Source: an uncultured Prevotellaceae bacterium (GTDB taxonomy: Bacteria; Bacteroidota; Bacteroidia; Bacteroidales; Bacteroidaceae). Taken from it: 64,000 nt of DNA. The notes under the pieces are model-generated. The model ran no database searches. It was not told the origin of the DNA and saw only the letters and a list, made by a program, of their open reading frames with translations. Positions within the stretch are counted from its first letter, which is position 1. The number at the start of each line of letters is the position of its first letter. Shown in pieces: positions 24,927 through 33,729 of this stretch. The DNA is taken from contig OMRP01000007.1 in the NCBI GenBank assembly GCA_900313615.1, forward strand, positions 1-64,000. The letters are read 5' to 3'. Both the position numbers and the translations under genes were made by a program.

Positions 24927-25949
24927 ATGCAGAACGTATTTGTATATGTAGAAATAGAAGGCACCAAAGTTCAGGAAGTTTCACAGGAACTGCTGACCAA
25001 AGGGCGCAAACTCGCCAATGAATTGGGCGTGGAACTGCACGCCGTGGTCATCGGCACTGACATCAAGGGTCAAGTGGAAGACCAGATTCTGCCTTATGGC
25101 GTTGACAAACTGTTTGTCTTCGATGCCCCCGAGTTGTTCCCTTACACTTCGGCTCCCCACACCGACATCATGGTGAACCTGTTTAAAGAGGAGAAACCGC
25201 AAATCTGTCTGATGGGTGCCACCGTCATTGGCCGCGACCTCGGACCGCGCGTGTCATCATCGCTGACCAGCGGACTGACCGCCGACTGCACACAGTTGGA
25301 GATTGGCGAATACGACGACAAGAAGAACGATAAGCACTACGACAACCTGCTCTACCAGATTCGTCCCGCCTTTGGTGGCAATATCGTGGCAACAATTGTC
25401 AACCCCGAACATCGTCCCCAAATGGCTACCGTACGCTCGGGCGTGATGCAGAAAGCCATCTATGACGGTAAAGCCAAAAACGAGGTGGTCTATCCCGAAG
25501 TATCGAAATATGTTGGTCCCGAGGCTTTCGTGGTGAAGGTGCTCGACCACCATGTGGAAGCTGCCAAGCACAACCTGAAAGGTGCGCCCATCGTGGTGGC
25601 CGGTGGCTACGGCATGGGCTCGAAAGAAGGTTTCGACATGCTCTTCGACCTGGCCAAGGTTCTCCATGGCGAGGTGGGTGGCAGCCGTGCCGCTGTCGAC
25701 GCCGGCTTCTGCGACCATGACCGTCAGATTGGTCAGACGGGTGTTACCGTCCATCCGAAAGTGTATATTGCCTGTGGTATCTCTGGTCAGATTCAGCACA
25801 TCGCAGGTATGCAGGACTCGGGTATCATCATCTCTGTGAACAGCGATCCCGATGCTCCCATCAACCGCATCGCCGACTATGTTATCGTTGGAACGGTGGA
25901 AGAGGTTGTCCCGAAACTGATCAAGTATTATAAGCAGAATAGTAAGTAA
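24927..25949 (+). CDS. etfA: Electron transfer flavoprotein, alpha subunit
   Basis: The protein has 340 residues. The C-terminal FAD-binding domain is clear: VVAGGYGMGSKEGFD, VGGSRAAVDAG, QIGQTGVTVHPKVYIACGIS, and SGIIISVNSDPDAPI. The N-terminal half matches the usual EtfA fold (LGVELHAVVIGT, MGATVIGRDLGPRVSSSL). It pairs with EtfB and holds the flavin that takes electrons from the dehydrogenase. Only 4 bases separate it from etfB and 14 from the acyl-CoA dehydrogenase, so the three are cotranscribed. Confidence 0.96.
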   Translation: MQNVFVYVEIEGTKVQEVSQELLTKGRKLANELGVELHAVVIGTDIKGQVEDQILPYGVDKLFVFDAPELFPYTSAPHTDIMVNLFKEEKPQICLMGATVIGRDLGPRVSSSLTSGLTADCTQLEIGEYDDKKNDKHYDNLLYQIRPAFGGNIVATIVNPEHRPQMATVRSGVMQKAIYDGKAKNEVVYPEVSKYVGPEAFVVKVLDHHVEAAKHNLKGAPIVVAGGYGMGSKEGFDMLFDLAKVLHGEVGGSRAAVDAGFCDHDRQIGQTGVTVHPKVYIACGISGQIQHIAGMQDSGIIISVNSDPDAPINRIADYVIVGTVEEVVPKLIKYYKQNSK

Positions 25950-25963
25950 TCAAATAAAAAACA

Positions 25964-27703
25964 ATGGCAAACTATTATAGTGACCACCCGGAGATTGGGT
26001 TCTACCTCAATCATCCACTGATGAAAAGAATCGTCGAGCTGAAAGAAAAAGGTTTCGCCGACGCGAAAGACTATGCCGATGCACCCGTCGACCATGAGGA
26101 TGCCATCGAGAACTACAAGCGTATCCTCGACATCACAGGCGATGTGGCTGCCAACATCATCGAACCGAACTCGGAGAGCGTGGACCTTGAAGGACCACAC
26201 CTCGAGAACGGACGTATGATTTATGCCTCGAAAACTTTCGAAAACCTTGACGCCACACGCAAGGCAGGCCTGCATGGTGTGAGCATGCCGCGCCGTTATG
26301 GCGGTCTGAACCTGCCCAACGCCGTCTTCTCGATGCTGAGCGAAGTCATCGCCGCCGCTGATGCCGGTTTCCAGAACATCTGGTCGTTGCAGTCGTGTAT
26401 CGACACCCTCTATGAGTTTGGTTCTGAGGAGCAGCGCGAGAAATACATCCCCCGTGTGTGCGCCGGAGAGACCATGTCGATGGACCTCACCGAGCCCGAT
26501 GCCGGTTCCGACCTGCAGCGCGTGATGCTCAAGGCCACCTACGATGAGAAAGAGGATTGCTGGCGTCTGAATGGTGTAAAACGATTCATCACCAATGGTG
26601 ACTCCGACATCCACCTCGTGCTTGCCCGTTCCGAGGAAGGTACGAAGGATGGTCGTGGTCTGTCGATGTTCATCTACGACAAGCGCCAGGGTGGTGTCAA
26701 CGTGCGTCATATCGAACACAAACTCGGTATCCATGGTTCCCCCACCTGCGAGTTGACCTACAAAAACGCCAAGGCTGAACTCTGCGGAAGCACTCGTATG
26801 GGACTTATCAAATATGTGATGGCCCTGATGAATGGTGCCCGTCTGGGTATCGCCGCCCAGAGCGTGGGTGTGGAGCAGGAAGCCTACAACGAAGGACTGA
26901 AATATGCCAAGGAACGTCAGCAGTTCGGACAGAAGATTATCGAGTTCCCCGCTGTTTACGATATGCTCGCCCGTATGAAGGCGAAATTGGACGCCGGTCG
27001 TTCGCTGCTTTATCAGACCGCCTGCTACGTCGACGTATACAAAGCATTGGAGGATATCCAGCGCGACCGTAAGCTTGAGGTCGAGGAACGTCAGGAGCTG
27101 AAGAAATTCCAGCGCTTGGCCGACGCCTTCACGCCGCTGGCCAAGGGTATGAACTCCGAATATGCCAACCAGAATGCCTACGACGCCATCTCCATCCATG
27201 GTGGTTCAGGTTTTATCATGGAATACAAGAGCCAGCGTCTGTTCCGCGATGCCCGTATCTTCTCCATCTACGAAGGTACGACGCAACTCCAGGTGGTGGC
27301 AGCCATCCGCTACATCACTAACGGCACCTACCTTGGCATCATGAAAGAGATGTTGGAGCAGGAGGTGAGCGAGGAGCTGCTTCCGCTCAAGAAGCGCATC
27401 GAGGGCATGGTGGCTCAATATGAGGCTGCCCTCAACTATGTGAAGGAAGCGCAGAATCAAGAGTTGCAGGACTTCCTGGCCCGTCGTCTCTACGACATGA
27501 CTGGCGACATCATCATGTCGCTGCTCATCATCGGCGATGCCACGAAAGCACCTGAACTGTTCGGCAAGAGCGCCCAGGTTTATGTGCGCATGGCTGAGGA
27601 AGACGTGATGGGCAAAGCCATCTACGTGCGCCACTTCACGGCAGAGGACCTGCCCAGTTTCCGCGCCAAGGATGAGGAGACCGAGGAAGAGGCCGAAGCA
27701 TGA
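25964..27703 (+). CDS. Acyl-CoA dehydrogenase family protein
   Basis: The protein has 579 residues, longer than the roughly 380 of classic acyl-CoA dehydrogenases. The extra length is an N-terminal stretch (MANYYSDHPEIGFYLNHPLM) and a helical C-terminal region rich in acidic residues. The FAD/acyl-CoA core is recognisable from SMDLTEPDAGSDL, KRFITNGDSD, GIHGSPTCELTYKNA, IHGGSGFIMEY and IYEGTTQLQ, which has the catalytic Glu at 437. It oxidises an acyl-CoA to an enoyl-CoA and hands electrons to the EtfAB encoded upstream. The acyl substrate cannot be told from sequence. The last four bases overlap the MGMT-like gene (ATGA). Confidence 0.93.
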   Translation: MANYYSDHPEIGFYLNHPLMKRIVELKEKGFADAKDYADAPVDHEDAIENYKRILDITGDVAANIIEPNSESVDLEGPHLENGRMIYASKTFENLDATRKAGLHGVSMPRRYGGLNLPNAVFSMLSEVIAAADAGFQNIWSLQSCIDTLYEFGSEEQREKYIPRVCAGETMSMDLTEPDAGSDLQRVMLKATYDEKEDCWRLNGVKRFITNGDSDIHLVLARSEEGTKDGRGLSMFIYDKRQGGVNVRHIEHKLGIHGSPTCELTYKNAKAELCGSTRMGLIKYVMALMNGARLGIAAQSVGVEQEAYNEGLKYAKERQQFGQKIIEFPAVYDMLARMKAKLDAGRSLLYQTACYVDVYKALEDIQRDRKLEVEERQELKKFQRLADAFTPLAKGMNSEYANQNAYDAISIHGGSGFIMEYKSQRLFRDARIFSIYEGTTQLQVVAAIRYITNGTYLGIMKEMLEQEVSEELLPLKKRIEGMVAQYEAALNYVKEAQNQELQDFLARRLYDMTGDIIMSLLIIGDATKAPELFGKSAQVYVRMAEEDVMGKAIYVRHFTAEDLPSFRAKDEETEEEAEA

Positions 27704-28044
27704 GAGACTATCCGTCGCGAATGACACCACAGCAGGCACGTGCCTTCAGCGAAGACGTGCTCAATGTGGTCGCCCAAATACCGTGCGGCAGTGTGACCAC
27801 CTATGGTCACATTGCCGCACTTATTGGTTGGCCCAGCCATGCCCGCATGGTGGGGCGCACCTTGCGTTACACCCCCGGAGCCGAACAGGTGCCTTGCCAT
27901 CGTGTGGTAAATGCCGTTGGGCGCACCGCCCCCGGCTGGTCGGCCCAACGACCGATGCTCGAACGCGAAGGTGTCACATTCAAGGCCAACGGCCATGTCG
28001 ACATGGCCCGCCACCTATGGGAGCCGGAAGAGTTAATTCAATAA
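27700..28044 (+). CDS. Short MGMT-family DNA-binding protein (alkyltransferase-like)
   Basis: The protein has 114 residues and contains only the C-terminal DNA-binding domain of O6-alkylguanine alkyltransferases. Visible motifs are IPCGSVTTYGHIA, SHARMVGRTLRY with the arginine finger (R49), and VPCHRVV with the reactive cysteine at 66. In alkyltransferase-like proteins that cysteine is usually replaced, but here it is kept. The usual downstream LTGYAGG-type loop is altered to GRTAPGWSAQR. It may transfer alkyl groups or flag alkylated bases for excision repair. Its start overlaps the acyl-CoA dehydrogenase stop by four bases, so translation is probably coupled, an unexpected partner for a repair protein. 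Confidence 0.85.
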   Translation: MRDYPSRMTPQQARAFSEDVLNVVAQIPCGSVTTYGHIAALIGWPSHARMVGRTLRYTPGAEQVPCHRVVNAVGRTAPGWSAQRPMLEREGVTFKANGHVDMARHLWEPEELIQ

Positions 28045-28155
28045 TTTGACCTTTACAAACAAACCGTTATTCCGCTTTTCTAAACATGTACCACGGAATA
28101 ACGCCCATCCTTTTCTGTTGGGATAGAGACTGCTATCGCCTAAGCTATATGGAAA

Positions 28156-29217
28156 TCATTCAACCTTCTCCACTTCTTTCATCATTCTTTCCACCAAGCG
28201 GGGAATGGCATATTGGTCGAGGTTAGATTCGTCAATCCAAAAATAGCTGTCGGGCAAGGCAGGACAAGATTCTGTTTCCACCAGAAAACAGTCAGCCAAG
28301 ATGATTCGGTGGGTGAGCACGTGGCGGAGACCACGACAAACGATGCGCACTGATTGGAGAGAAACGGCAAGAAACTGCTGGATGACCTGCAATGCCTGTG
28401 TCTCATCGGGAGCCATATCTCCCTCCCACTCCACCATGGGCGGTTCATAAAGACCCTGCCAAATATCGCCGGCGGGACGACGGTGCCATGCTATCTGTCC
28501 CTGACAGCGAAGATAGATATAGATAAAATGGCGTGTTTTTACCTTGAGTTTTTTCTCTTTGACAGGCAGTGCTGTCACCTTATTATAATTATAAGCCTCG
28601 CAACGGTCGGCCAAGGGACAGTCTTCACAATGTGGTGAAGATGGCGTACACCACGTAGCCCCAAAATCCATCATCGCCTGGTTGAAATCGTGGGGGCAGT
28701 CAGTGGGCAGCAGCGACTGCGCCAACTCGGCAAACAGTTTCTTTCCCCTTGACGTGTTGATGGGGGTGTCGATGCCAAAAACACGTGCCAACACGCGGTA
28801 GGCATTGCCATCAACAGCAGCCACGGGCAGGTGGAAGGCGAACGAGGCGATGGCCGCCGCCGTATAGTCGCCCACGCCCTTCAGTTGTTTGATTTCTTCG
28901 AAAGTGTTGGGAAAATGGCCCAGCGCCACTATCTGTTTTGCCGCCGTATGCAGGTTACGTGCCCGCGAATAATAACCCAGTCCCTGCCAAAGTTTGAGCA
29001 CTTCATCCTCTGAAGCCTCGGCCAAAGACTGCACATCGGGAAAGTGGTCGACGAAACGCCACCAATAGTCGATGCCCTGTACCACACGTGTCTGTTGAAG
29101 AATAATTTCACTCAGCCAGATGCGGTAAGGGTCGGAGGAAGCACGCCATGGCAGTTCACGACCATGCGAAGCGAACCATCCCAAAAGAGTATCCGTGAAG
29201 GGGTCACGCCTCGGCAT
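28156..29217 (-). CDS. mutY: A/G-specific adenine glycosylase
   Basis: The protein has 353 residues. It removes adenine mispaired with 8-oxoguanine. The catalytic Glu is E37 (WLSEIILQQTRV) and the helix-hairpin-helix is LKGVGDYTAAAI (112-123), followed by the catalytic Asp136 (VAAVDGNAYR). The iron-sulfur cluster ligands C190, C197, C200 and C206 are spaced C-x6-C-x2-C-x5-C. The C-terminal NUDIX-like domain that recognises 8-oxoG begins near LPVKEKKLKVKTRHF. The start overlaps the end of the TerB-like gene by 14 bases; it is the last gene of a three-gene run. Confidence 0.96.
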   Translation of the reverse strand: MPRRDPFTDTLLGWFASHGRELPWRASSDPYRIWLSEIILQQTRVVQGIDYWWRFVDHFPDVQSLAEASEDEVLKLWQGLGYYSRARNLHTAAKQIVALGHFPNTFEEIKQLKGVGDYTAAAIASFAFHLPVAAVDGNAYRVLARVFGIDTPINTSRGKKLFAELAQSLLPTDCPHDFNQAMMDFGATWCTPSSPHCEDCPLADRCEAYNYNKVTALPVKEKKLKVKTRHFIYIYLRCQGQIAWHRRPAGDIWQGLYEPPMVEWEGDMAPDETQALQVIQQFLAVSLQSVRIVCRGLRHVLTHRIILADCFLVETESCPALPDSYFWIDESNLDQYAIPRLVERMMKEVEKVE

Positions 29218-29722
29218 CGATACGCTGTAATATGGAAACGTCGAAATTGGGCAGGTTGATGTTCTTGAAATAGGAATTGAAGAGCGCCAGATAGTCGCGT
29301 TTCACATCCTTGTCTGTGAAATGGTGCGTGATGCCCTTGATATTGCTTTGCAGGAAACTGTCCTCAAAAGGCGGTAGGTTCTCGCGTATGATTTTGAAAA
29401 AACGTATCTCAAAATAGTCGATGCGTTCATCGGCCTTTTCAATGTCGACAGCCACCTGGAGGATATCGAGAGCCTGTTCTTCGGAAACATGGCTGTTGCG
29501 AAGCGTCATGACATAGTCGCGAAGGAATCGCACACCACGGAGGTTGATTTCCTCTACCCACCGTTTCAAGCAATCCTCAACGTTGAGCGAAGTAAAGCGG
29601 TCGTTGTTTAAAGCATACTCGCGTATGCGTTCCACCTCTGAGGGTGCTATCTCGCCGTCACATGCCATGCAGGCGAAAGCGGTCTTGAGTAACAGTTCTT
29701 GTTCATTCATGGCATTATTCAT
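29204..29722 (-). CDS. TerB-like helical protein
   Basis: The protein has 172 residues, mostly helical, with no signal peptide. The segment LLLKTAFACMACDGEIAPSEVERI and the later IEKADERIDYFEIRFFKII match the paired acidic helices of TerB-like domains, as in tellurite-resistance TerB and DjlA. Those domains are thought to bind metal or work at the inner membrane face. No tellurite genes are present, so a resistance role is not supported. It overlaps the tail-anchored protein gene by 4 bases and mutY by 14, indicating one transcript. Confidence 0.7.
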   Translation of the reverse strand: MNNAMNEQELLLKTAFACMACDGEIAPSEVERIREYALNNDRFTSLNVEDCLKRWVEEINLRGVRFLRDYVMTLRNSHVSEEQALDILQVAVDIEKADERIDYFEIRFFKIIRENLPPFEDSFLQSNIKGITHHFTDKDVKRDYLALFNSYFKNINLPNFDVSILQRIDAEA

Positions 29723-30615
29723 TTACAGGCGAATTTGATGATGAGGAAGATGGCGATGACAATGGCCCATCCCAATAGGTGGTATTCCCATCGGAAACGT
29801 ATCTTGCCGCCCTCGTCGGTATTGTTCATGATTTGGTTGAACACCGATGCCAACCGGTTACGGTTCTCGGAGTAACGGCCTGCCTTATATTCCGGCAGCA
29901 TGGCCATGCTGTCGAGTTGACGGAACAGTCCCATCGACACCATGATGGTATGCTTGATGCGTGCCAGCCCTTCCTTCGTGTCGGTATGCAATAGCCGTTC
30001 GTTCACATCGTCGACAATGGTGCCAAGCACACTGTCCACTACTTTGGTCGACATGGAGAGGTAGTAAGTATTGTCTGGGGCCGTCGCCTCCTTGATTTTC
30101 GTGAGCAGTGGTTGCGCCTTGTCAAGCGTCTGCTTGGCATATTCCACCTCGTCAGGTTGCGCTGTCGCATCGATGAGGCATTGGCGTAGTTGACTATCCG
30201 TCTCCTTGAGAGCCACAGGTGGTCTCTCCACCAACATCTGCCGTATCACGCTGATATTATCGTCACACCGCTCTTCCGTGAAACGGGTCTGTGCTATTTC
30301 TCGCGCATATTCCACCAATGGCATGGCCCGCTCCGCCGCTACATTGTCGTCGCTACCATTGACATAGTCGATGCCACACTGTAGGATTTCCTCGGCAAAA
30401 TCCTCCGCCACCTGCCTGTATTGCGGTGCGTCGGCACCCACTGCGGCTTGCAACTGTGCCAAAAACGCTTTCGCCTCATTGGCCAGCCGTTTTCCAGCAT
30501 CGAAGCGCGTTTCGGGCAATTGCCCACGTGAGTCCTTCGCTTTCTCCAACGCTTGTTTGCATAGGTTTTCCAGGGGGGCAGTCTCTTGATTAGGCATATT
30601 ATTGTTGTCGTCCAT
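29719..30615 (-). CDS. Hypothetical tail-anchored protein
   Basis: The protein has 298 residues. It is hydrophilic and helical from the N terminus (NNMPNQETAPLENLCKQALE) to about 275, and then ends in one membrane helix (LLGWAIVIAIFLIIKF) with only CK after it. This layout places the body in the cytoplasm anchored by its tail. I do not recognise the family. It is the first gene of the run with the TerB-like gene and mutY and overlaps the next gene by four bases. A shared function with the TerB-like protein at the membrane is a guess from coupling. Confidence 0.75.
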   Translation of the reverse strand: MDDNNNMPNQETAPLENLCKQALEKAKDSRGQLPETRFDAGKRLANEAKAFLAQLQAAVGADAPQYRQVAEDFAEEILQCGIDYVNGSDDNVAAERAMPLVEYAREIAQTRFTEERCDDNISVIRQMLVERPPVALKETDSQLRQCLIDATAQPDEVEYAKQTLDKAQPLLTKIKEATAPDNTYYLSMSTKVVDSVLGTIVDDVNERLLHTDTKEGLARIKHTIMVSMGLFRQLDSMAMLPEYKAGRYSENRNRLASVFNQIMNNTDEGGKIRFRWEYHLLGWAIVIAIFLIIKFACK

Positions 30616-30640
30616 AGGTTCAACCTTTTACATTACGTTG

Positions 30641-30648
30641 CAAATTTA
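30641..30648 (-). promoter_or_regulatory. -7 box for the tail-anchored protein/TerB-like/mutY run
   Basis: TAAATTTG on the minus strand, 26 bases before the start at 30615. No clear -33 element. Confidence 0.45.
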
Positions 30649-30773
30649 TATAAAATCTTTGGAATAACCATCGTAAAAAAACGAAAAACGGCTATTCTGT
30701 AAATGAATTGCAAATTGGGGAAAAAGGGGGAACTTGCCCCAAATAAAAAAAATTGAAAAAAATAGGCAAAAAA

Positions 30774-30805
30774 TTTGGAGGGAATGAAAAAACGTATTAC
30801 CTTTG
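30774..30805 (+). promoter_or_regulatory. Promoter of the first outer-membrane receptor gene
   Basis: TTTG (30774-30777), 20 bases, TACCTTTG (30798-30805). The predicted leader is about 155 bases. It holds near-direct repeats (TATTACACTATTACACAG) and a small hairpin (GTAAAA-ACCACCA-TTTTAC). This and the -7 box at 30641 account for the 352-base gap 30616-30967. Confidence 0.75.
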
Positions 30806-30967
30806 CAGTGTACTATTAAAGTATTACACTATTACACAGATACACAACAAGGTAAAAACCACCATTTTACGAAAATAATATCCATTTTTGTAGTAAAAGA
30901 AGTGAAAAGGTGTCTAATGTATTAGAATGTGAAAACAACAGTAAATAATCATAGAAAAGAGAAAATC

Positions 30968-33463
30968 ATGAAAAGATTGATGATTCTGGCCCTTACGGCC
31001 CTGTTTCTCGGCACTGCCGATGTTTCAGCACAAACCATTATCAAGGGAGTGGTGAAAGACTCCATTAGCGGCGAAAGCGAACCTTACGCTACCGTACGCG
31101 TATTCAAGGTAACCGACATGGAGAAAGCCGTGGCCATGTCGCTCACCGACATCGACGGCAAAATCAAACAAGAAGTAACTGGTACGGGCGAACACGTGGT
31201 GACCATCGCCTCGATGGGCAAGATGGATATCCGACGAACCGTGAACCTCAACGGGCAACGAGAGATTGACCTCGGCACCGTGTTGGTGTCCGACGACTCA
31301 AAAACACTTGCCGGCGTGGAGGTGGTGGCCCACAAGCCATTGGTGAAGATGGAGACCGACAAGATGAGTTACAACGTGGAAAACGATGCTGACTCGAAGA
31401 CGCAAACACTTCTCGACATGTTGCGCAAGGTACCCATGGTGACCGTCGACGCTCAGGATAATATCACCGTCAACGGCTCGTCGAGTTTCAAGGTGTATGT
31501 TGATGGCAAGCCCAACCCAATGATGTCGAGCAACCCCTCGCAGATATTCAAGTCCATCCCCGCCTCTATCGTGAAGAACATCGAGGTGGTGACCAACCCT
31601 GGCGCCCGTTACGATGCCGAAGGAGCCAGCGGCGTACTTAACATCGTAATGCAGCACGACGGAGTAGGCGGTGGCGGCATGTCAGGCATCAACGGCTATA
31701 GCGGCACTATTACTGGCGCTTACGCTGGACCGCGCGGTATTGGCGGCGGTGCCTTCATCAACGCGCAGTTGGGTAAATGGTCGGTAAATTTCGATGCCTA
31801 CTACAACTACAACCGTCTAGACGATATGGAAATTGAGATGACTCGTGAACAAATGTCGGAACTGGGCACCTCGACCATGCAATACAAGCAAAAGAGCAAC
31901 ACGAAGGTTCCTTTCACCATGAGCAACATAGGGATAGGTTACGAAATTGACTCGCTAAGTTCCATCAATGCCTCGTTTGGTTTCACACACTACAACACCA
32001 AACTCAATGGACACCCCATCACCACCATGAGCGGCGGCATCTACGGCGATGGCTATACCTATGGCAACATCATGAGACAAGAAAACAAAAGCCAAGACTT
32101 CACCGGAACCCTCGACTATCAACGATTCTTCAATGCCGAGCGCACCAGTCAGATGGTCATCAGTTACCAATTCGACTATTCGCCGGGACACACAAAGAAC
32201 TGGAGCGAATTTGACCCCGTGGAAGGTTCCATCCCTCTCGATTTGACCGACCGCTATTCAGATAACAGCCAGAAGACCATCGAGCATACCCTACAAGTGG
32301 ATATCACCACGCCCATCGCACAGCAACAGACACTGAACTACGGCGCGAAATATGTGAACCGCCATAACGACGCCGACTCGAAATACTACCTGTCCGACGT
32401 ATACAATGAGGCGATGAGTTCGGATTACCGTTACATGAACAACATCGGGGCCGTGTACGCCGAATATGATGGACATTGGGGAAAGTGGGGCACCAAGGCA
32501 GGTCTGCGCTACGAGCACACCTGGCAAAAAGTGGAATACCGACTGGGTAATGGCAGTGACTTCAGCAAAGACTACGGCACACTCGTTCCCTCGGCCACCC
32601 TATCCTACTCGTTCTCACCCACACAGAACCTTGGCCTGTCGTACAACATGCGCATCTCACGTCCTGGCATCAGTTATCTGAACCCTTACGTGGACCGTTC
32701 GAACCCCACCATGCTGAATTACGGTAACAGCAACCTCGACGTGGAAAAGTCGCACAACATCAACCTCGTGTTCAACAGTTTCTCATCGAAATGGATGATG
32801 AGCGCTACGCTGCGCCATAGTTTCTGTGACAATGGCATCGAGCAATACAGTTTCTTCGACAACGCCACCAACCTGTTGAACACTACTTACGGCAATGTGG
32901 TGAAACGCCACACAACAAGCCTGAACTTCTACGCCAACTGGTCTGTCTTCCGCGACACCCGACTCATGTTCAACGGCGGAGTGAGTTATTCAGATATGCG
33001 CAGCGAAGCCCTCGACCTGAAGAACAATGGTTGGAGTTATAATATGATGGTCAACGTGCAGCAGAAACTGCCATGGGACATCCAATCGAGCCTCTTCTGG
33101 ATGACCAACTCGAAGAGTTACACCCTGCAAGGTTGGAGCACTGGTTTCAACATCCTTGGCCTGAACCTCTCGAAAGACATTATCAAGGACAAACTCACCG
33201 TGGGTGTGATGGCTTTGACGGGTCTTGATAAAGGTGGAAAGATAATCATGGATACAAAGAGCCGCGGCAAAGACTTTGTGAACACTCAGCGCATACACGT
33301 ACCCATCCAGCAATTCTCCATTGAGATTACCTACAATTTCGGCAACCTGAAACAGCAGATCACGCGTCGTCAGTCGAAGGTGAACAACGACTATATCGAG
33401 GAGCGCAATGCCGGCGAACAACTCAACAATATCGGAGGCATGGGAGGCGGCATGGGAATGTAA
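30968..33463 (+). CDS. TonB-dependent-receptor-like outer membrane beta-barrel protein (copy 1)
   Basis: The protein has 831 residues from the ATG at 30968; an in-frame ATG at 30929 gives no signal peptide. The signal peptide is KRLMILALTALFLGTADVSA. Residues 24-105 are a carboxypeptidase-regulatory-like domain (IIKGVVKDSISGESEPYATV). Residues about 125-230 are a plug (VKMETDKMSYNVEND, VYVDGKPNPMMSSNPSQIFK, VTNPGARYDAEGASGVLNIV). The rest is a beta-barrel ending without an aromatic C-terminal residue (GGMGM). It belongs with outer-membrane beta-barrel family proteins and not with SusC; there is no susD partner. Substrate unknown. Followed by a close paralogue. Confidence 0.9.
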   Translation: MKRLMILALTALFLGTADVSAQTIIKGVVKDSISGESEPYATVRVFKVTDMEKAVAMSLTDIDGKIKQEVTGTGEHVVTIASMGKMDIRRTVNLNGQREIDLGTVLVSDDSKTLAGVEVVAHKPLVKMETDKMSYNVENDADSKTQTLLDMLRKVPMVTVDAQDNITVNGSSSFKVYVDGKPNPMMSSNPSQIFKSIPASIVKNIEVVTNPGARYDAEGASGVLNIVMQHDGVGGGGMSGINGYSGTITGAYAGPRGIGGGAFINAQLGKWSVNFDAYYNYNRLDDMEIEMTREQMSELGTSTMQYKQKSNTKVPFTMSNIGIGYEIDSLSSINASFGFTHYNTKLNGHPITTMSGGIYGDGYTYGNIMRQENKSQDFTGTLDYQRFFNAERTSQMVISYQFDYSPGHTKNWSEFDPVEGSIPLDLTDRYSDNSQKTIEHTLQVDITTPIAQQQTLNYGAKYVNRHNDADSKYYLSDVYNEAMSSDYRYMNNIGAVYAEYDGHWGKWGTKAGLRYEHTWQKVEYRLGNGSDFSKDYGTLVPSATLSYSFSPTQNLGLSYNMRISRPGISYLNPYVDRSNPTMLNYGNSNLDVEKSHNINLVFNSFSSKWMMSATLRHSFCDNGIEQYSFFDNATNLLNTTYGNVVKRHTTSLNFYANWSVFRDTRLMFNGGVSYSDMRSEALDLKNNGWSYNMMVNVQQKLPWDIQSSLFWMTNSKSYTLQGWSTGFNILGLNLSKDIIKDKLTVGVMALTGLDKGGKIIMDTKSRGKDFVNTQRIHVPIQQFSIEITYNFGNLKQQITRRQSKVNNDYIEERNAGEQLNNIGGMGGGMGM

Positions 33464-33499
33464 AAGACCTCCCCCCGACCTCCTCCAAAGGAAGGGGGA

Positions 33500-33548
33500 A
33501 AAAGAGTAAAAAAGTAAAAGGGTAAAAAATAAAAAGGTAAAAAGATTA
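33500..33548 (+). repeat. Degenerate GTAAAAAG tandem repeats after the receptor stop codon
   Basis: Variants of AAAAAGGTAAAAAGT repeat about six times between the stop codon and the terminator. Similar units follow the DUF4350 gene (minus strand, 42885-42995) and gdhA (52368-52395). Confidence 0.6.
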
Positions 33549-33564
33549 GAGAAAGGATAAGGAA

Positions 33565-33602
33565 AGAGGCGTCCCGATGTATTCGGGACGTCTCTTTTTT
33601 TG
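33565..33602 (+). terminator. Intrinsic terminator after receptor copy 1
   Basis: A 13-bp stem (33565-33577 with 33583-33595, one G-U pair), 5-base loop, then seven T residues. Confidence 0.9.
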
Positions 33603-33665
33603 TATTTGTTCTATACGGAACAACAAATTTGGTCGAAAAGGAATGGGGAAGTCGTCGAAAAACAG

Positions 33666-33696
33666 TTGGAACACATATCATATCACATTACTTTTG
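33666..33696 (+). promoter_or_regulatory. Promoter of the second outer-membrane receptor gene
   Basis: TTG (33666-33668), 20 bases, TACTTTTG (33689-33696). With the terminator before it, this makes the second paralogue independently transcribed. Confidence 0.75.
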
Positions 33697-33729
33697 CACA
33701 CAGAAATCAAAACAACAAAAACAACCATT

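Noticed and set aside
25928-27199. A 423-codon antisense frame opposite the acyl-CoA dehydrogenase gene
   Set aside because: Shadow of a well-recognised enzyme gene; no independent promoter or start signal.
28065-28103. A 10-bp inverted repeat (CGTTATTCCG/CGGAATAACG) between the MGMT-like gene and mutY
   Set aside because: The loop is 19 bases and there is no T-run on either side; too weak to call as a terminator.
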